Under the pieces are notes generated by a model. The model was not told the origin of the DNA, made no database searches, and saw only the letters and a program-made list of their open reading frames with translations. From Demequina sp. NBRC 110054 (GTDB taxonomy: Bacteria > Actinomycetota > Actinomycetes > Actinomycetales > Demequinaceae): 64,000 bases of DNA. The stretch is taken from contig NZ_BBRK01000006.1 in assembly GCF_002090115.1 (NCBI RefSeq), forward strand, positions 186,001 to 250,000, written 5' to 3'. The position numbers were made by a program, and so were the translations under genes. Positions 48,941-57,960 of this stretch are shown here, piece by piece. Every line of letters starts with the position of its first letter. Positions within the stretch are counted from its first letter, which is position 1.

Positions 48941-50203
48941 TTACACAGCCTCCTCGTAAGCGGTCTCGCCGTGCTCGGCGAGGTCGATGCCTGCCACCTC
49001 GACCTCTTCGGCCACACGCAGTCCGATCGTGTACTTGATCGCGAGACCGATGATCAGGGTCATGACCGCCGAGTAGACGATCACGACGAGGGCGGCAAGT
49101 GCCTGGACACCCAGCAGGGTAAGGCCGCCACCGTAGAACAGGCCAGCGTCGCCGTTGATGGCGCCCGAGGCGACCAGACCGATGGCGAGCGTGCCCCACA
49201 GACCGGAGACGAGGTGGACACCCACGACGTCGAGCGAGTCGTCGTAGCCCAGCTTGTACTTCAGGCCGACCGCGAGCGCCGAGAGCACACCGGCGAAGAA
49301 GCCGATGACGATCGCACCCCAGGTGTCGACCGAGGCGCACGACGGGGTGATGGCGACCAGACCGGCGACCACACCGGAGGCGGCACCGAGCGAGGTCGGC
49401 TTGCCGTCGCGGACCTTCTCCGTCAGGAGCCAGCCGAGCATGGCGAGCGCGGTCGCGGTGGTGGTGTTGACCCACGCGAGGGCGGCGTAGCCGTCCGCGG
49501 CGAACGCCGAACCAGCGTTGAATCCGAACCAGCCGAACCACAGCAGCGCGGCGCCGAGCATGACGAACGGCAGGTTGTGCGGACGCATCGGCTCCTTGCC
49601 GAAGCCCTTGCGGACCCCGAGCAGAAGCGCGAGGACGAGCGCAGCGACACCGGCGTTGATGTGGACGACCGTGCCGCCCGCGAAGTCATACGGTCCGGGC
49701 AGCGACTCGAACCACGGGCCGTCGGGGCCGAGGAGAGCGGCGAAGCCGTCGCCCCACACCCAGTGCGACACGGGCGCGTAGACGAGGATGACCCAGACGA
49801 ACGCGAAGAGCATCCAGGCACCGAACTTCATGCGGTCGGCGACCGCACCGGAGATCAGCGCGACGGTGATGATCGCGAAGGTCGCACCGAAGCCGGCGGA
49901 GATGATCGCGGTCGCGTCCATCGACTCGAGCGTCGAGATCATGCCGAAGTCGTAGGTGGGGCTACCGATGATGTCGTTGACGGTTTCGCCGGCGGACAGC
50001 GAGTAGCCGACCAGCACCCACGCGAGCATGCCGACACCCATGGCGCCGAAGCTCATCATCATCATGTTCAGAACAGACTTGCTGCGCGACATGCCGCCGT
50101 AGAAGAACGCCAGAGCAGGCGTCATCAGCAGCACCAGCGAAGCCGACACGAGGAGCCATGCGACCGCCCCGACGCCGTCGGCGTAAGCCATTGCGTCTTC
50201 CAT
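48941..50203 (-). CDS. amt: Ammonium transporter
   Basis: The 420-residue AmtB-type channel has 11 expected helices and the signatures ALAFFYGGMSRSKSVLNMMM, DFAGGTVVHINAGVAALVLA and HLVSGLWGTLAIGLVASG, including the twin-His pore region. It is first in amt-glnB-glnD. The start follows GGGAG. A GlnR-like box lies about 80 bp upstream. Confidence 0.96.
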   Translation of the reverse strand: MEDAMAYADGVGAVAWLLVSASLVLLMTPALAFFYGGMSRSKSVLNMMMMSFGAMGVGMLAWVLVGYSLSAGETVNDIIGSPTYDFGMISTLESMDATAIISAGFGATFAIITVALISGAVADRMKFGAWMLFAFVWVILVYAPVSHWVWGDGFAALLGPDGPWFESLPGPYDFAGGTVVHINAGVAALVLALLLGVRKGFGKEPMRPHNLPFVMLGAALLWFGWFGFNAGSAFAADGYAALAWVNTTTATALAMLGWLLTEKVRDGKPTSLGAASGVVAGLVAITPSCASVDTWGAIVIGFFAGVLSALAVGLKYKLGYDDSLDVVGVHLVSGLWGTLAIGLVASGAINGDAGLFYGGGLTLLGVQALAALVVIVYSAVMTLIIGLAIKYTIGLRVAEEVEVAGIDLAEHGETAYEEAV

Positions 50204-50283
50204 TGTGTTTCTCCCTTTCGCTAACCCTTCGGCTAGTCAAGGAAGACCCTCCCGCAGAACTGTTACACCTGAACTGCCCCTGT

Positions 50284-50299
50284 GTTTCGGGACTGTTAC
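50284..50299 (-). promoter_or_regulatory. GlnR-type box upstream of amt
   Basis: On the minus strand GTAAC-AGTCCC-GAAAC matches the GlnR consensus gTnAc-n6-GaAAc exactly at the conserved bases. A second, partial site GTAAC-AGTTCT-GCGGG lies 33 bp (three turns) closer to the gene (GTAAC at 50262-50266). Nitrogen limitation should therefore induce amt-glnB-glnD. Confidence 0.65.
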
Positions 50300-50364
50300 A
50301 GGGGTGGCATCCGAGTAAAAGGTGTGTTGCGGATCTCACACGTTGGGACAATGGCCGCGCGGAC

Positions 50365-50379
50365 CGTCACCGGGTGACG
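50365..50379. terminator. Inverted repeat downstream of ftsY
   Basis: CGTCACC and GGTGACG flank one base, 20 bp after the ftsY stop. It may be a terminator or an operator; there is no T tract. Confidence 0.35.
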
Positions 50380-50398
50380 TATCACCCGAACCGACCTG

Positions 50399-51517
50399 CT
50401 ACTGCCCGAGCAGACCGTCCACGAACTGCTCGGCGTCGAACGGGGCAAGATCGTCCTCGCCTTCGCCCAGGCCGATGAACTTCACGGGCACGCCCAGCTC
50501 GCGCTGCACGGCCACGACTATGCCGCCGCGAGCCGTGCCGTCGAGCTTCGTGAGGACGATGCCCGTCAGGGGTGCGACCTCACCGAACACGCGCGCCTGC
50601 GTGAGCCCGTTCTGACCCGTCGTGGCGTCGAGGACGAGCAGCACCTCGCTCGGCGGGCTCACCTTCGACACCACGCGCACGATCTTGCCGAGCTCGTCCA
50701 TGAGGCCGGCCTTGTTCTGGAGCCGGCCGGCGGTGTCGACGAGCACAACGTCGAGCCCCTGCTCCTTGCCCGTCTGGGCGGCCTCGAAGGCCACGGACGC
50801 GGGGTCGGCGCCCTCGCGGTCCGAGCGCACGACGGGCACGCCCACCCGCGAGCCCCACGTCTCGAGCTGATCGGCGGCGGCGGCGCGGAAGGTGTCGGCA
50901 GCGCCGAGCACGACCGTCTTGTCCTCGGCCACGAGCACGCGCGCGAGCTTGCCCACCGTCGTCGTCTTGCCGACGCCGTTCACTCCGACGACGACTGCGG
51001 TCGCAGGCATGCCCTCGGCGCCGGTGAGGTCGAGCGAGCGGTCGAGCGAAGGGTCGACCACGTCGAGCAGCGCCTGCCGCAGGAGCGCGAGCGGCTCGGC
51101 CTCGGGCTCGGCCTTGAGGCGCGCCCGCAGGTCCTCGAGCAGCACGTCAGTCGAGGCGGCGCCGACGTCGGCGGCAAGCAGCGTCTCCTCGAGCTCGTCC
51201 CAGTCGTCCTGGCTCAGCGAGTCGCGGGAGAAGATCGCCAGCAGCGTCGCGCCGAAGCCTCCTGACAGGCGCGAGCGCAGGCGCGCGAGCCGCGACTCAG
51301 GTGCCTCGGGTGCGACGAGCGTCCGTCCGGGCTCCTCGGCGGGGGCCTCCTCGACAGCGGTCGAGGTAGCGGGCTGCTCGGCGGTCGGCGGGGCGGCAGG
51401 AGGTCGCTGCCCTCCCCCTGGCCGCCGCAGCAGCGCGAACGCGCCTCCTCCGATCGCCGCGACGGCGACGAGGATGACGACGAGGTCAGCGTCTCCAGGA
51501 ATCCATGTGACGTCCAC
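50399..51517 (-). CDS. ftsY: SRP receptor FtsY
   Basis: FtsY is the membrane GTPase that receives SRP. The 372-residue product has an N-terminal membrane helix (VVILVAVAAIGGGAFALL), a Pro/Ala/Glu linker, and the NG domain: VVVGVNGVGKTTTVGKLARV, LGAADTFRAAAADQLETW, VLVDTAGRLQNKAGLMDEL and VLTKLDGTARGGIVVAVQ. Confidence 0.97.
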   Translation of the reverse strand: MDVTWIPGDADLVVILVAVAAIGGGAFALLRRPGGGQRPPAAPPTAEQPATSTAVEEAPAEEPGRTLVAPEAPESRLARLRSRLSGGFGATLLAIFSRDSLSQDDWDELEETLLAADVGAASTDVLLEDLRARLKAEPEAEPLALLRQALLDVVDPSLDRSLDLTGAEGMPATAVVVGVNGVGKTTTVGKLARVLVAEDKTVVLGAADTFRAAAADQLETWGSRVGVPVVRSDREGADPASVAFEAAQTGKEQGLDVVLVDTAGRLQNKAGLMDELGKIVRVVSKVSPPSEVLLVLDATTGQNGLTQARVFGEVAPLTGIVLTKLDGTARGGIVVAVQRELGVPVKFIGLGEGEDDLAPFDAEQFVDGLLGQ

Positions 51518-51546
51518 GGGCCCAGTCTGTCAGACGATGCGGGGCG

Positions 51547-51981
51547 TCAGCGGCTCGCGGTGTCGGCGAGCACCGGGGTGCCGGTCGTGTCCACGGGAGC
51601 CTCCTGCGGGGCCGCGAGGGAGCGCAGCACCGGCAGGTCCTTGAGCGCGGGCAGGGCGCTCCTGACCTCGGGCAGGCGGTCCTTCACTGCAGGGAGCCTG
51701 TCCTTGACCGCGGGAAGTCGATCCTTGACCGCGACGACGTCCTTGAGGCGCGGCCGGGGGTCGCCGTCCTCGTCACGCGTCGGCGAGTCGAGCCTGCCGA
51801 CGACGGACCACTCGTAGCCCTCGCGCGGGACCTCGTGCTCGAGGATGCCCTCTTGTGGCGCGTTCCCTTGCCGCATCCGCTGGATCAGGTCGAGAAGATG
51901 CTCGCCGCGGCCCTCGGAGAGGGCGGCGACGACGATGACGATGACGGAGAGCGCGACTGCGAGGAGCAGCGTGGCTTCCAT
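51547..51981 (-). CDS. Small membrane-anchored protein with a seven-residue KDRLPAV repeat
   Basis: This 144-residue protein has a single N-terminal helix (about 3-22), a charged part, then a heptad-like repeat KDRLPAVKDRLPAVKDRLP (about 86-104) that continues in degenerate form to about 118. The DNA beneath repeats with a 21-bp period (about 51660-51745). No family recognised. The ATG at 51981 follows CCAGGA; the longer frame to 52260 is not supported. It lies upstream of ftsY. Confidence 0.65.
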   Translation of the reverse strand: MEATLLLAVALSVIVIVVAALSEGRGEHLLDLIQRMRQGNAPQEGILEHEVPREGYEWSVVGRLDSPTRDEDGDPRPRLKDVVAVKDRLPAVKDRLPAVKDRLPEVRSALPALKDLPVLRSLAAPQEAPVDTTGTPVLADTASR

Positions 51982-52118
51982 GTCCTGGAACGAGATCACA
52001 GCGGGATGAGTCCTCTCGTGGTCGGGTACGAGGCCGTCCTCGCTCCACCCGGTCGGGACGACGAGGGGAAACGGGACATTCCGGGCCTTCCATGAGCGTG
52101 AACGATCGGCATGCGGGA

Positions 52119-52124
52119 TACGCT
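52119..52124 (+). promoter_or_regulatory. -10 box for a leaderless transcript
   Basis: TACGCT, 6 nt, then the ATG at 52131. It favours that start over the in-frame ATG at 52092. Confidence 0.45.
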
Positions 52125-52130
52125 CCACCC

Positions 52131-53429
52131 ATGCCGGAGTCCGCCGATCGCCTGCCTTCAGGCCACCACGACGCCCCCACGCCCGGATCCGGAAATACTC
52201 GGACATTCTACGCGATCCTCGCGGCGGCCCTCGCGCTCGCCGTGTTCCTCGGGGGCACATACCTGCTCTGGAGGGCCGTGGACGACGACGCCGGACAGGC
52301 CACGTCCGAGGCGAGCTCCTCGACGACCGCGGCAGCGGACTGCTCCCCCGTCGACGCCGTCGCGCTCGAGCTCGACGGCCAGGTCGTGGAGCCAGGCAGC
52401 CCGTTCTGCCTGGTGATCGACGAGCGGACCGAGCTCACGGTCGGCGCCGCGACCCTCGAGGAGGGCGAGAGCCTCGCGCTGTCGCTCGAGACCCCGGACG
52501 GCGCCGTGCTCGCGACCGCGGACACGTCGCTCGGGGCGGACCCCGTGGTGACCGTCGTCGTCGAGCCGGGCGCCTACGTCGGCTACGCGACGGCGCTCGA
52601 CGGGACCGAGGCACCGCCGTTCCTCGTGTACACGTCGACGCTCGCGGCGGGCGACGATGCGACCACGACCACCGCGGTGGCGACCCCCACGCTCGCCGAA
52701 TGCGGCGGCGAGGTGCCGCTGTTCACGGACGAGGCCTCGCTCGAGACCGACGGGGACGCCCCGTACCTGTGCCTCGAGGTCACCGAGGCGACGTTCCTGG
52801 TCGCGGGGGCCGAGTCGCATGCGGACGTCACCCCCGACGAGGGCGGGCCCGACCTCACGCTCGCGATCTCCGCGTTCGACGACGATGGCGTCGCGCAGGT
52901 GCTCCAGTCGAACGACGACGTCTTCGACTACGACCCCGAGATCACGATCGACCTCGAGCCGGGCACCTACCTGATCTCGGCGACCGCGTGGTTCGGCACC
53001 GACGCGGGCGACATGACCCTCTACGCGGGCCCCGCCGGCTCCGTCATGCGCACCGGAGCGGTGAGCACCGTGATCGACGGCGTCACCGAGGCCGAGTGCG
53101 CGGACACGACGCAGATCGGCGTGGGCGACGCTGTCACGATCGACGGGGCGCAGCAGTACGTGTGCCTCGACAACCCGTCCCAGCAGCGCCTGCGCATCGA
53201 GGCGGCGACGCTCGCGGAGCAGGACCTCGTGCTCGAGGTCGTGCAGTTCGTGGACGGCGAGGCCGTGCGGGTCGCATGGACCGACACGGACCCCGACGCG
53301 ACCTCGCTCGCGAACACCGACCCCGCGATCGATCGCGTCTTCCCCGAGGGCACGCTGCTCCTCGCGGTTACCACGTTCTTCGACGACGATGCGGCCGACT
53401 ACGACCTCAGGGTCGTCGCCGAGCAGTAG
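52131..53429 (+). CDS. Membrane-anchored protein with three Cys-paired beta repeats
   Basis: This 432-residue protein has one membrane helix (about 26-49) with the rest outside. Three repeats of about 120-130 residues each begin with a Cys pair: 71/93, 191/214 and 323/345, spacing 22-23. Each continues with a pattern such as ELTVGAATLEEGESLALSLE and an Asp-rich, beta-rich stretch like pre-peptidase C-terminal (PPC) domains. No catalytic motif is seen. Function unknown; convergent with smc. Confidence 0.7.
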   Translation: MPESADRLPSGHHDAPTPGSGNTRTFYAILAAALALAVFLGGTYLLWRAVDDDAGQATSEASSSTTAAADCSPVDAVALELDGQVVEPGSPFCLVIDERTELTVGAATLEEGESLALSLETPDGAVLATADTSLGADPVVTVVVEPGAYVGYATALDGTEAPPFLVYTSTLAAGDDATTTTAVATPTLAECGGEVPLFTDEASLETDGDAPYLCLEVTEATFLVAGAESHADVTPDEGGPDLTLAISAFDDDGVAQVLQSNDDVFDYDPEITIDLEPGTYLISATAWFGTDAGDMTLYAGPAGSVMRTGAVSTVIDGVTEAECADTTQIGVGDAVTIDGAQQYVCLDNPSQQRLRIEAATLAEQDLVLEVVQFVDGEAVRVAWTDTDPDATSLANTDPAIDRVFPEGTLLLAVTTFFDDDAADYDLRVVAEQ

Positions 53430-53495
53430 GGACGATGCGAGGGTCTCGTCGGCCGTGCGGGCCAGGTGGGCTGCGCGGTCCGGGCGAGGCGCGGC

Positions 53496-56400
53496 CTACG
53501 CCGCGTCGTCGTCGCGCAGGCGCTGCGAGATCACGGTCGTGACGCCGTCGCCGCGCATCGTGACGCCGTACAGCGCGTCGGCGATCTCCATCGTGCGCTT
53601 CTGGTGCGTGATGACGATGAGCTGCGAGTCCTCCTGCAGCTCCGTGAAGATCTCGAGCAGGCGCCCGAGGTTCACGTCGTCGAGCGCGGCCTCGACCTCG
53701 TCCATCACGTAGAACGGGCTGGGGCGGGCCTTGAAGATCGACACGAGCAGCGCGACCGCGGTCAGCGAGCGCTCGCCGCCCGACAGCAGCGACAGCCGCT
53801 TGACCTTCTTGCCCGCGGGACGGGCCTCGACCTCGATGCCCGTGGTGAGCATGTGCTTGGGGTCGGTGAGGACCAGCCGCCCCTCGCCTCCAGGGAACAG
53901 CCGCGGGAAGACCCTGTCGAACTGCGCGGCGGTGTCCTCGAACGCCTTGGTGAAGATCTGCTCGACGCGCTCGTCGATCTCCTTCACGATCTCGAGCAGG
54001 TCCTCGCGCGAGGACTTGATGTCCGCGAGCTGGTCCTGCAGGAACTTGTGCCGCTCCTCGAGCGCCGCGAACTCCTCGAGTGCGAGCGGGTTCACGCGGC
54101 CAAGCTGGTTCATCGCGCGCTCGGCCTGGCGCAGGCGCTTCTCCTGGACCTCGCGGACGAAGGGCTCGGTAGGAGTGAAGTCCTCCGGCAGCTCCTCCCC
54201 CGACTCTGCCGCGGCGGCGATGGCCGCGTCGCGCGCGGCGTCGCCGACGGGGCCGAACATCGGCACGGGCAGATGCGGGCCGAACTCCTCGACGAGCTGC
54301 GAGGGATCCACGCCGAGCTCGTCGATCGCGCGCTGCTCGAGCTGCTCGAGGCGCACCCGCATCTGGGCCCGGGCGACCTCGTCCTTATGCGCGTCGTCGG
54401 TGAGGCGCGCGTGCTCCTGCGCGTACTCGTCGACCGCGCGGCGGACGGTGGTGAGCTCGCCCGAGCGCTCGCTGCGCGCGAGCTCGGCCTCGGCGCGCGC
54501 ATCGTCGGCGCGCTGGACGGAGACGTCGATCGCCTCGATCGCCTCGGTCGCGCCCGCGAGCACCTCCCTGGCCGCAGCGGCCTGGCGTTCACGCCTCGCG
54601 GCGGACTCGGCCGCCCTGGCCCGAGCGTCGCGTTCGGCCTCGGCGGCGCGCTCGAGGCTCTCGGCGCGCGCGGCCAGCGCCCGCGCCCGCTCCTCGCTCG
54701 TGCGCAGCGCGAGCCTCGCCTCGGTCTCGCGCGCACGCGCCGCGGTCGCGGCGCGCGCGTCGGCGGCACGGTTCTCCTGCGCCTCGTTGACGTCGGCCTC
54801 GAACTGCTCGGGCTCCTCCTGAGCGGCGGCGAGCCGATCGGTGAGCTCGGTGAGCGCCTCCTGGTCCGCGGTCATGCGCTCGGCTGCCTGGTCGAGCTGC
54901 ACCTGCACGCGCTCGGCCTCGGCGCGGGCGGCCCTCGCGGACGCGTTGAGGTGCCCCAGCTGCTCGGCGACCGCGGACATCTTGGCGTCGGACTCGTTGA
55001 GGCGATCGAGCGTGAGCTGAAACTGCGAGTGCGCGGCCTGAGACTCCTCCTCCGCGGTGCGGATCTCGAAGCCCGTCGACTCGACCCTCCGGGCCGCGGC
55101 GTCCCTGGCCTCACGCGCATCGTCCAGCGCCGCCTGCATGTGCAGGACACTCGGCGCCTCGCCCGCACCTCCGTATGCTCCGCGGCCGGACAGCAGGTCT
55201 CCCCTGCGCGTCACCGCGGTGACCTCGGGGTGGGCGGCGACGAGCGTGCGCGCGGCGACGAGATCGTCGACCACTGCCACGCCGGACACGGTCGCGCGCA
55301 CGGTGTCGACGATGCCCTCGGGGCCGGAGACCAGGTCCGACGCCCAGGCCGCGCCTTCCGGAAGCGAGAAGTCCGGGTTGGTCGGGCGCGCGTCGGCGTC
55401 GGCGACCACGAAGCGGGCACGGCCCGCGTCCTCGTCGCGCAGCCACCGGATCGCGTCCACGGCGTCCTCGACCGTGTCGACCGCGAGCGCCTCCGCGAGC
55501 GGGCCCAGGGCCGCCGCGATCGCGTCCTCGGCATCGCCCGACACCTCGATCAGCGCGGCGACCGTGCCGCGCACCGCGCGCACGCCCTCCGCGAGCAGCG
55601 CGCCCGCGCCGTCCTTGCGGGCCAGCGACATCTCGAGGGCCTCGGCCTTCGCGGCCCACGTGTCGCGCTCGCGCATCGCGGCGTTGAGCGCGTCCTTGAG
55701 GTCCGCGAGCGCCTGCTTCGCGGCGTCCCAGCGCTCGGTCGCGACCTCGTGCTGCTCGTCGAGGTCCTCCTCGCCCTCCTCGACGGAGGTGACCGTGGTC
55801 TCGAGGGCCTGGAACTCGGTCGTGGCCTCGTGCGCGCGCTTGTTCGCGGCGGCGAGCTGCTCCTGGAGCCGGCCGAGCTCGTCCTCGGTCGCCTCGACGC
55901 GCGAGCGCTTGACCGCGACCTGGCCCGCGATGCGCGCGACGCCCTCGCGGCGGTCCGCGATCGCCCTCAGGAGGTTCGCGTGGTGGCGCTCGGACGTGTA
56001 GGCGGTGTCCTCGGCCTCCTTGCGCGCGGCCTCCGCTGCCTCGAGCTCGGCGGCCGCGGCGGCGACCTCGGCGTCGAGCTCGGCGCGCGCGGCCTTGGCG
56101 CGCTCGACCTGCTCGTCCATGTCGACCAGGTCCGCGGTCGGCACCTGCTCCACCTGGTGGCCGAGCATGCGCAGGCGCTCGTCGGCGAGGCTCGCGAGGT
56201 TGCGCAGCCGCTCACGGATCGCGCTGAGGCGGTAGAAGAGGTCGTTGGCCCGGGTCAGCGCGGGAGTGGCCTCGGCCGCGACGCGCTCAAGCTCCGCGAG
56301 GCGCGAGCGCGCCTCCTGCATCGCCTTCTCTACGGCCTCGCGGCGCTCGGTGAGCGCCGACTCGTCGGCCTTGTCCTGCTCGAGCCTGCCGGTGAGCTGC

Positions 56401-57104
56401 GCGAGGTCGTCTGCGATGAGGCGGGACTTCGCGTCGCGCACCTGCACCTGGATGGTCTGCGCCTGTCGTGCGACCTCGGCCTGCTTGCCGAGCGGGCCGA
56501 GCTGGCGGCGGATCTCCGCGGTGAGGTCCTGGACGCGCGTGAGGTTGGCCTGCATCCCGTCGAGCTTGCGCAGCGCCTTGTCCTTGCGGCGGCGGTGCTT
56601 GAGGATGCCTGCGGCCTCCTCGATGAAGTGGCGGCGGTCCTCGGGGGTCGCGCGCAGCACGGCGTCGAGCTGGCCCTGGCCGACGATGACGTGCATCTCG
56701 CGGCCCAGGCCCGAGTCGGACAGCAGGTCCTGGATGTCGAGCAGGCGGCATGGCGAGCCGTTGATCGCGTACTCCGAGCCGCCAGAGCGGAACAGCGTGC
56801 GGGAGATCGTGACCTCGGAGTAGTCGATCGGCAGCGCGCCGTCGGTGTTGTCGATCGTGAGCGAGACCTCGGCGCGGCCCAGCGGGGCGCGGCCGGAGGT
56901 GCCGGCGAAGATGACGTCGTCCATCTTGCCGCCGCGCAGGGTCTTGGCCCCCTGCTCGCCCATGACCCAGGCGAGCGCGTCGACGACGTTGGACTTGCCG
57001 GACCCGTTCGGTCCGACCACGCACGTCACGCCTGGCTCGAACTCGAGGGTCGTCGCCGACGCGAAGGACTTGAAGCCTCGCAGCGTCAGCGTCTTCAGAT
57101 GCAT
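53496..57104 (-). CDS. smc: Chromosome segregation ATPase SMC
   Basis: SMC dimers organise and separate chromosomes with ScpAB. The 1202-residue product has Walker A VVGPNGSGKSNVVDALAWVM at the start, a Q-loop SDSGLGREMHVIVGQGQLDA, long Ala/Glu/Arg-rich coiled coils, a hinge near 510-620, signature LSLLSGGERSLTAVALLVSI and Walker B YVMDEVEAALDDVN. The ATG is supported by a -10 box 7 nt upstream. Confidence 0.97.
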   Translation of the reverse strand: MHLKTLTLRGFKSFASATTLEFEPGVTCVVGPNGSGKSNVVDALAWVMGEQGAKTLRGGKMDDVIFAGTSGRAPLGRAEVSLTIDNTDGALPIDYSEVTISRTLFRSGGSEYAINGSPCRLLDIQDLLSDSGLGREMHVIVGQGQLDAVLRATPEDRRHFIEEAAGILKHRRRKDKALRKLDGMQANLTRVQDLTAEIRRQLGPLGKQAEVARQAQTIQVQVRDAKSRLIADDLAQLTGRLEQDKADESALTERREAVEKAMQEARSRLAELERVAAEATPALTRANDLFYRLSAIRERLRNLASLADERLRMLGHQVEQVPTADLVDMDEQVERAKAARAELDAEVAAAAAELEAAEAARKEAEDTAYTSERHHANLLRAIADRREGVARIAGQVAVKRSRVEATEDELGRLQEQLAAANKRAHEATTEFQALETTVTSVEEGEEDLDEQHEVATERWDAAKQALADLKDALNAAMRERDTWAAKAEALEMSLARKDGAGALLAEGVRAVRGTVAALIEVSGDAEDAIAAALGPLAEALAVDTVEDAVDAIRWLRDEDAGRARFVVADADARPTNPDFSLPEGAAWASDLVSGPEGIVDTVRATVSGVAVVDDLVAARTLVAAHPEVTAVTRRGDLLSGRGAYGGAGEAPSVLHMQAALDDAREARDAAARRVESTGFEIRTAEEESQAAHSQFQLTLDRLNESDAKMSAVAEQLGHLNASARAARAEAERVQVQLDQAAERMTADQEALTELTDRLAAAQEEPEQFEADVNEAQENRAADARAATAARARETEARLALRTSEERARALAARAESLERAAEAERDARARAAESAARRERQAAAAREVLAGATEAIEAIDVSVQRADDARAEAELARSERSGELTTVRRAVDEYAQEHARLTDDAHKDEVARAQMRVRLEQLEQRAIDELGVDPSQLVEEFGPHLPVPMFGPVGDAARDAAIAAAAESGEELPEDFTPTEPFVREVQEKRLRQAERAMNQLGRVNPLALEEFAALEERHKFLQDQLADIKSSREDLLEIVKEIDERVEQIFTKAFEDTAAQFDRVFPRLFPGGEGRLVLTDPKHMLTTGIEVEARPAGKKVKRLSLLSGGERSLTAVALLVSIFKARPSPFYVMDEVEAALDDVNLGRLLEIFTELQEDSQLIVITHQKRTMEIADALYGVTMRGDGVTTVISQRLRDDDAA

Positions 57105-57111
57105 GGTCGGG

Positions 57112-57117
57112 AGTCTA
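57112..57117 (-). promoter_or_regulatory. -10 box for leaderless smc
   Basis: TAGACT, 7 nt (CCCGACC), then ATG at 57104. There is no ribosome site. Confidence 0.6.
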
Positions 57118-57179
57118 GGGGAACCGCGGGTGCGAGCCGGGGACGCTCACCGGGCGACGGCCGAGACCGCGCGACCGCG

Positions 57180-57260
57180 GCATCGTCCACGTGCCGCGAC
57201 GACCCGGCCGCCGCATCGTCCGGCTGCCTCGACGATCCGGCCCCAGCATCGTCCGTGTCG
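57180..57260. repeat. 33-bp imperfect tandem repeat upstream of smc
   Basis: GCATCGTCC recurs at exactly 57180, 57213 and 57246, with related filler (GACGACCCGGCCGCC, GACGATCCGGCCCCA). The array is downstream of the YqhA-like gene and ends at its stop. Each unit is 11 codons long, and one minus-strand frame would read GSSRxxDDAxA, but no gene start supports coding here. Confidence 0.75.
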
Positions 57261-57851
57261 CTACTCGACCTCGTCGAGGTGAGGAGCCTGCACCGACGGG
57301 TGCGCATCGTGCGCCTCCGCGAGCAGCACCTGGCGCTTGGCGCCGATGTAGTCCATGAGCGCGAACAGCACGCCCGACAGCACGAAGGTGAAGTGCAGGC
57401 CAATGCGCCACGCGATGCCCGTGTAGTCGTAGTCCTCGCCCGCGCCCTCGACCGCGACGAAGTCCTTGAGCAGGAGGATCACCGAGATCGCGACCAGCGA
57501 GCCGATGAGCTTCATCTTGAGGCCCGAGAAGTCGACGTGGCCCATCCAGGACGGACGGTCCTCGGAGTCCTCGGCCGCCTTCATCTTCGACACGAAGTTC
57601 TCGTAGCCCGCGAAGATCACGATGACGATGAGGTTGCCCAGCAGCGCGATGTCGATCAGCGACAGCAGGTCGACCGTGATGTCCTCCGCCTCGGTCTTGA
57701 GGCTGAAGCCGGCGACGAGCTTCCACAGCGCCGTGAAGAACTTCGCGAGCACGACGAGCAGGCCGACGACGAGGCCGACGTACATGGGGGCCAGCAGCCA
57801 GCGGCTCGCGAAGAGCGCCTTCTCCAGGCCGTTCTCAAGGTTGTCGCGCAT
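57261..57851 (-). CDS. UPF0114 (YqhA-like) membrane protein
   Basis: This 196-residue protein has about four helices and the family pattern LFASRWLLAPMYVGLVVGLL, SLIDIALLGNLIVIVIFAGY and ENFVSKM. Function unknown. GAGGAG precedes the ATG. Confidence 0.88.
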   Translation of the reverse strand: MRDNLENGLEKALFASRWLLAPMYVGLVVGLLVVLAKFFTALWKLVAGFSLKTEAEDITVDLLSLIDIALLGNLIVIVIFAGYENFVSKMKAAEDSEDRPSWMGHVDFSGLKMKLIGSLVAISVILLLKDFVAVEGAGEDYDYTGIAWRIGLHFTFVLSGVLFALMDYIGAKRQVLLAEAHDAHPSVQAPHLDEVE

Positions 57852-57960
57852 GGGGGCTCCTCAGCGTTCGGGGACCGCGGCGTCCGAGGACCGCCGCGTG
57901 GGGGGACTGCCGCGTGGGGGATGACGCGCCGCCCGGTGAGGATACCTGCCCGCAGAGCGC

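Noticed and set aside
57095..57403. A small protein with an 11-residue GSSRxxDDA repeat
   Set aside because: The frame is mostly antisense or out of frame with the YqhA-like gene, with no ribosome site; the repeat is better treated as non-coding DNA.
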